From NCBI GenBank assembly GCA_040882845.1, contig JBBEAM010000007.1, positions 992,001 to 1,056,000 on the forward strand: DNA of 64,000 nucleotides, written 5' to 3'. Of the stretch, positions 63,826 to 64,000 are shown piece after piece. The DNA is from JBBEAM01 sp040882845 (lineage in GTDB: Bacteria > Pseudomonadota > Alphaproteobacteria > Kiloniellales > DSM-21159). The first letter of the stretch is position 1, and each line of letters opens with the position of its first letter. The position numbers and the translations under genes were made by a program. Under the pieces are notes generated by a model, which worked only from the letters and a program-made list of their open reading frames with translations, was not told where the DNA came from and searched no databases.

Positions 63826-63975
63826 CCGCTTCAAGTTTTGTTAATCGCTGTAACAAAGCTGCCATTCCTGGCTGTTGCAGCGGGCCTTATCGGTTATCAC
63901 ATCTGGGGTCTGACAAACTCCACGGTAGCTGCGCCGCAGATGCCGGACCAAGCCTGATCAAGGGAGCCGCGGCCC

Positions 63976-64000
63976 GTGAGCGCGATATTCATCGGATACA
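63976..64000 (+). CDS. Start of a further gene, cut by the window edge
   Basis: GTG at 63976 follows an AAGGGAG site by about ten bases and opens the frame MSAIFIGY to the window end. Eight residues are too few to name a family. The IFIGY form could begin a TIR-type domain (compare IFISY) but this is only a hint. Confidence 0.4.

Overview
The window reads as a chromosomal segment of a high-GC alphaproteobacterium, most likely in Rhodospirillales (Rhodovibrionaceae-like is a guess). The gene order dat-hfq-hflX, a CIRCE-controlled groESL, the ectR/ectABC-ask ectoine operon and a Caulobacter-type sphingolipid block (aasR-cerR-acpR-spt) support this. The ectoine genes point to a halotolerant or marine lifestyle. 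No rRNA genes, CRISPR arrays, prophage or insertion sequences were seen. There is one tRNA gene, tRNA-Ser(UGA).

Layout. 1-5698: end of dat, a HAD phosphatase, hfq, hflX, groES-groEL and an inositol-monophosphatase-family enzyme. 5695-8756 (minus): MmgE/PrpD protein, SDR oxidoreductase and mazG. 8974-11830: a methyltransferase-like protein and an orphan family-5 solute-binding protein. 11842-16760 (minus): a tightly overlapping housekeeping run tmk-holB-metG-tatD-MBL hydrolase. 16812-21170 (minus): cell-wall genes (D,D-carboxypeptidase, RlpA, MltB-type lytic transglycosylase, YdcF). 21292-27313: tRNA-Ser followed by an accessory block with a small membrane protein, a 2OG-Fe(II) oxygenase, a low-GC HEPN-like protein, and a carbamoyltransferase-DUF5989-SxtJ-SGNH hydrolase set. 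27385-30054: a cytoplasmic hybrid PAS histidine kinase. 30202-32343: a duplicated cassette of small envelope proteins.

32619-39480: ectoine biosynthesis with its MarR-type regulator and a recognisable sigma70 promoter, then a Rieske oxygenase and a LysR regulator on the opposite strand. 39547-42147: a three-gene operon (cytidylyltransferase-like, HAD phosphatase, CDP-alcohol phosphotransferase) of the kind that makes phosphodiester-linked polar compounds. 42252-54198: a surface-glycan locus with ELM1-family protein, HIT protein, CMP-sugar synthetase, HAD phosphatase, NeuB-cupin fusion, Gfo/Idh dehydrogenase, surface carbohydrate protein, three glycosyltransferases and an MsbA-like ABC exporter. 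This suggests a nonulosonic-acid-like sugar in a surface polymer.

54667-63825: acyl-ACP ligase, ceramide reductase, dedicated ACP and serine palmitoyltransferase in a row, then convergent genes for a TAM41-like nucleotidyltransferase, a lipid kinase, LptG and LptF, and finally a secreted DUF2141 protein. The arrangement suggests production, head-group phosphorylation and possibly export of a ceramide-based lipid. The strongest candidates for undescribed biology are the duplicated lipoprotein/coiled-coil cassette (30.2-32.3 kb), the CDP-alcohol trio (39.5-42.1 kb), the head-group/export half of the sphingolipid locus (58.9-63.1 kb) and the HEPN chimera (22.8-23.7 kb).
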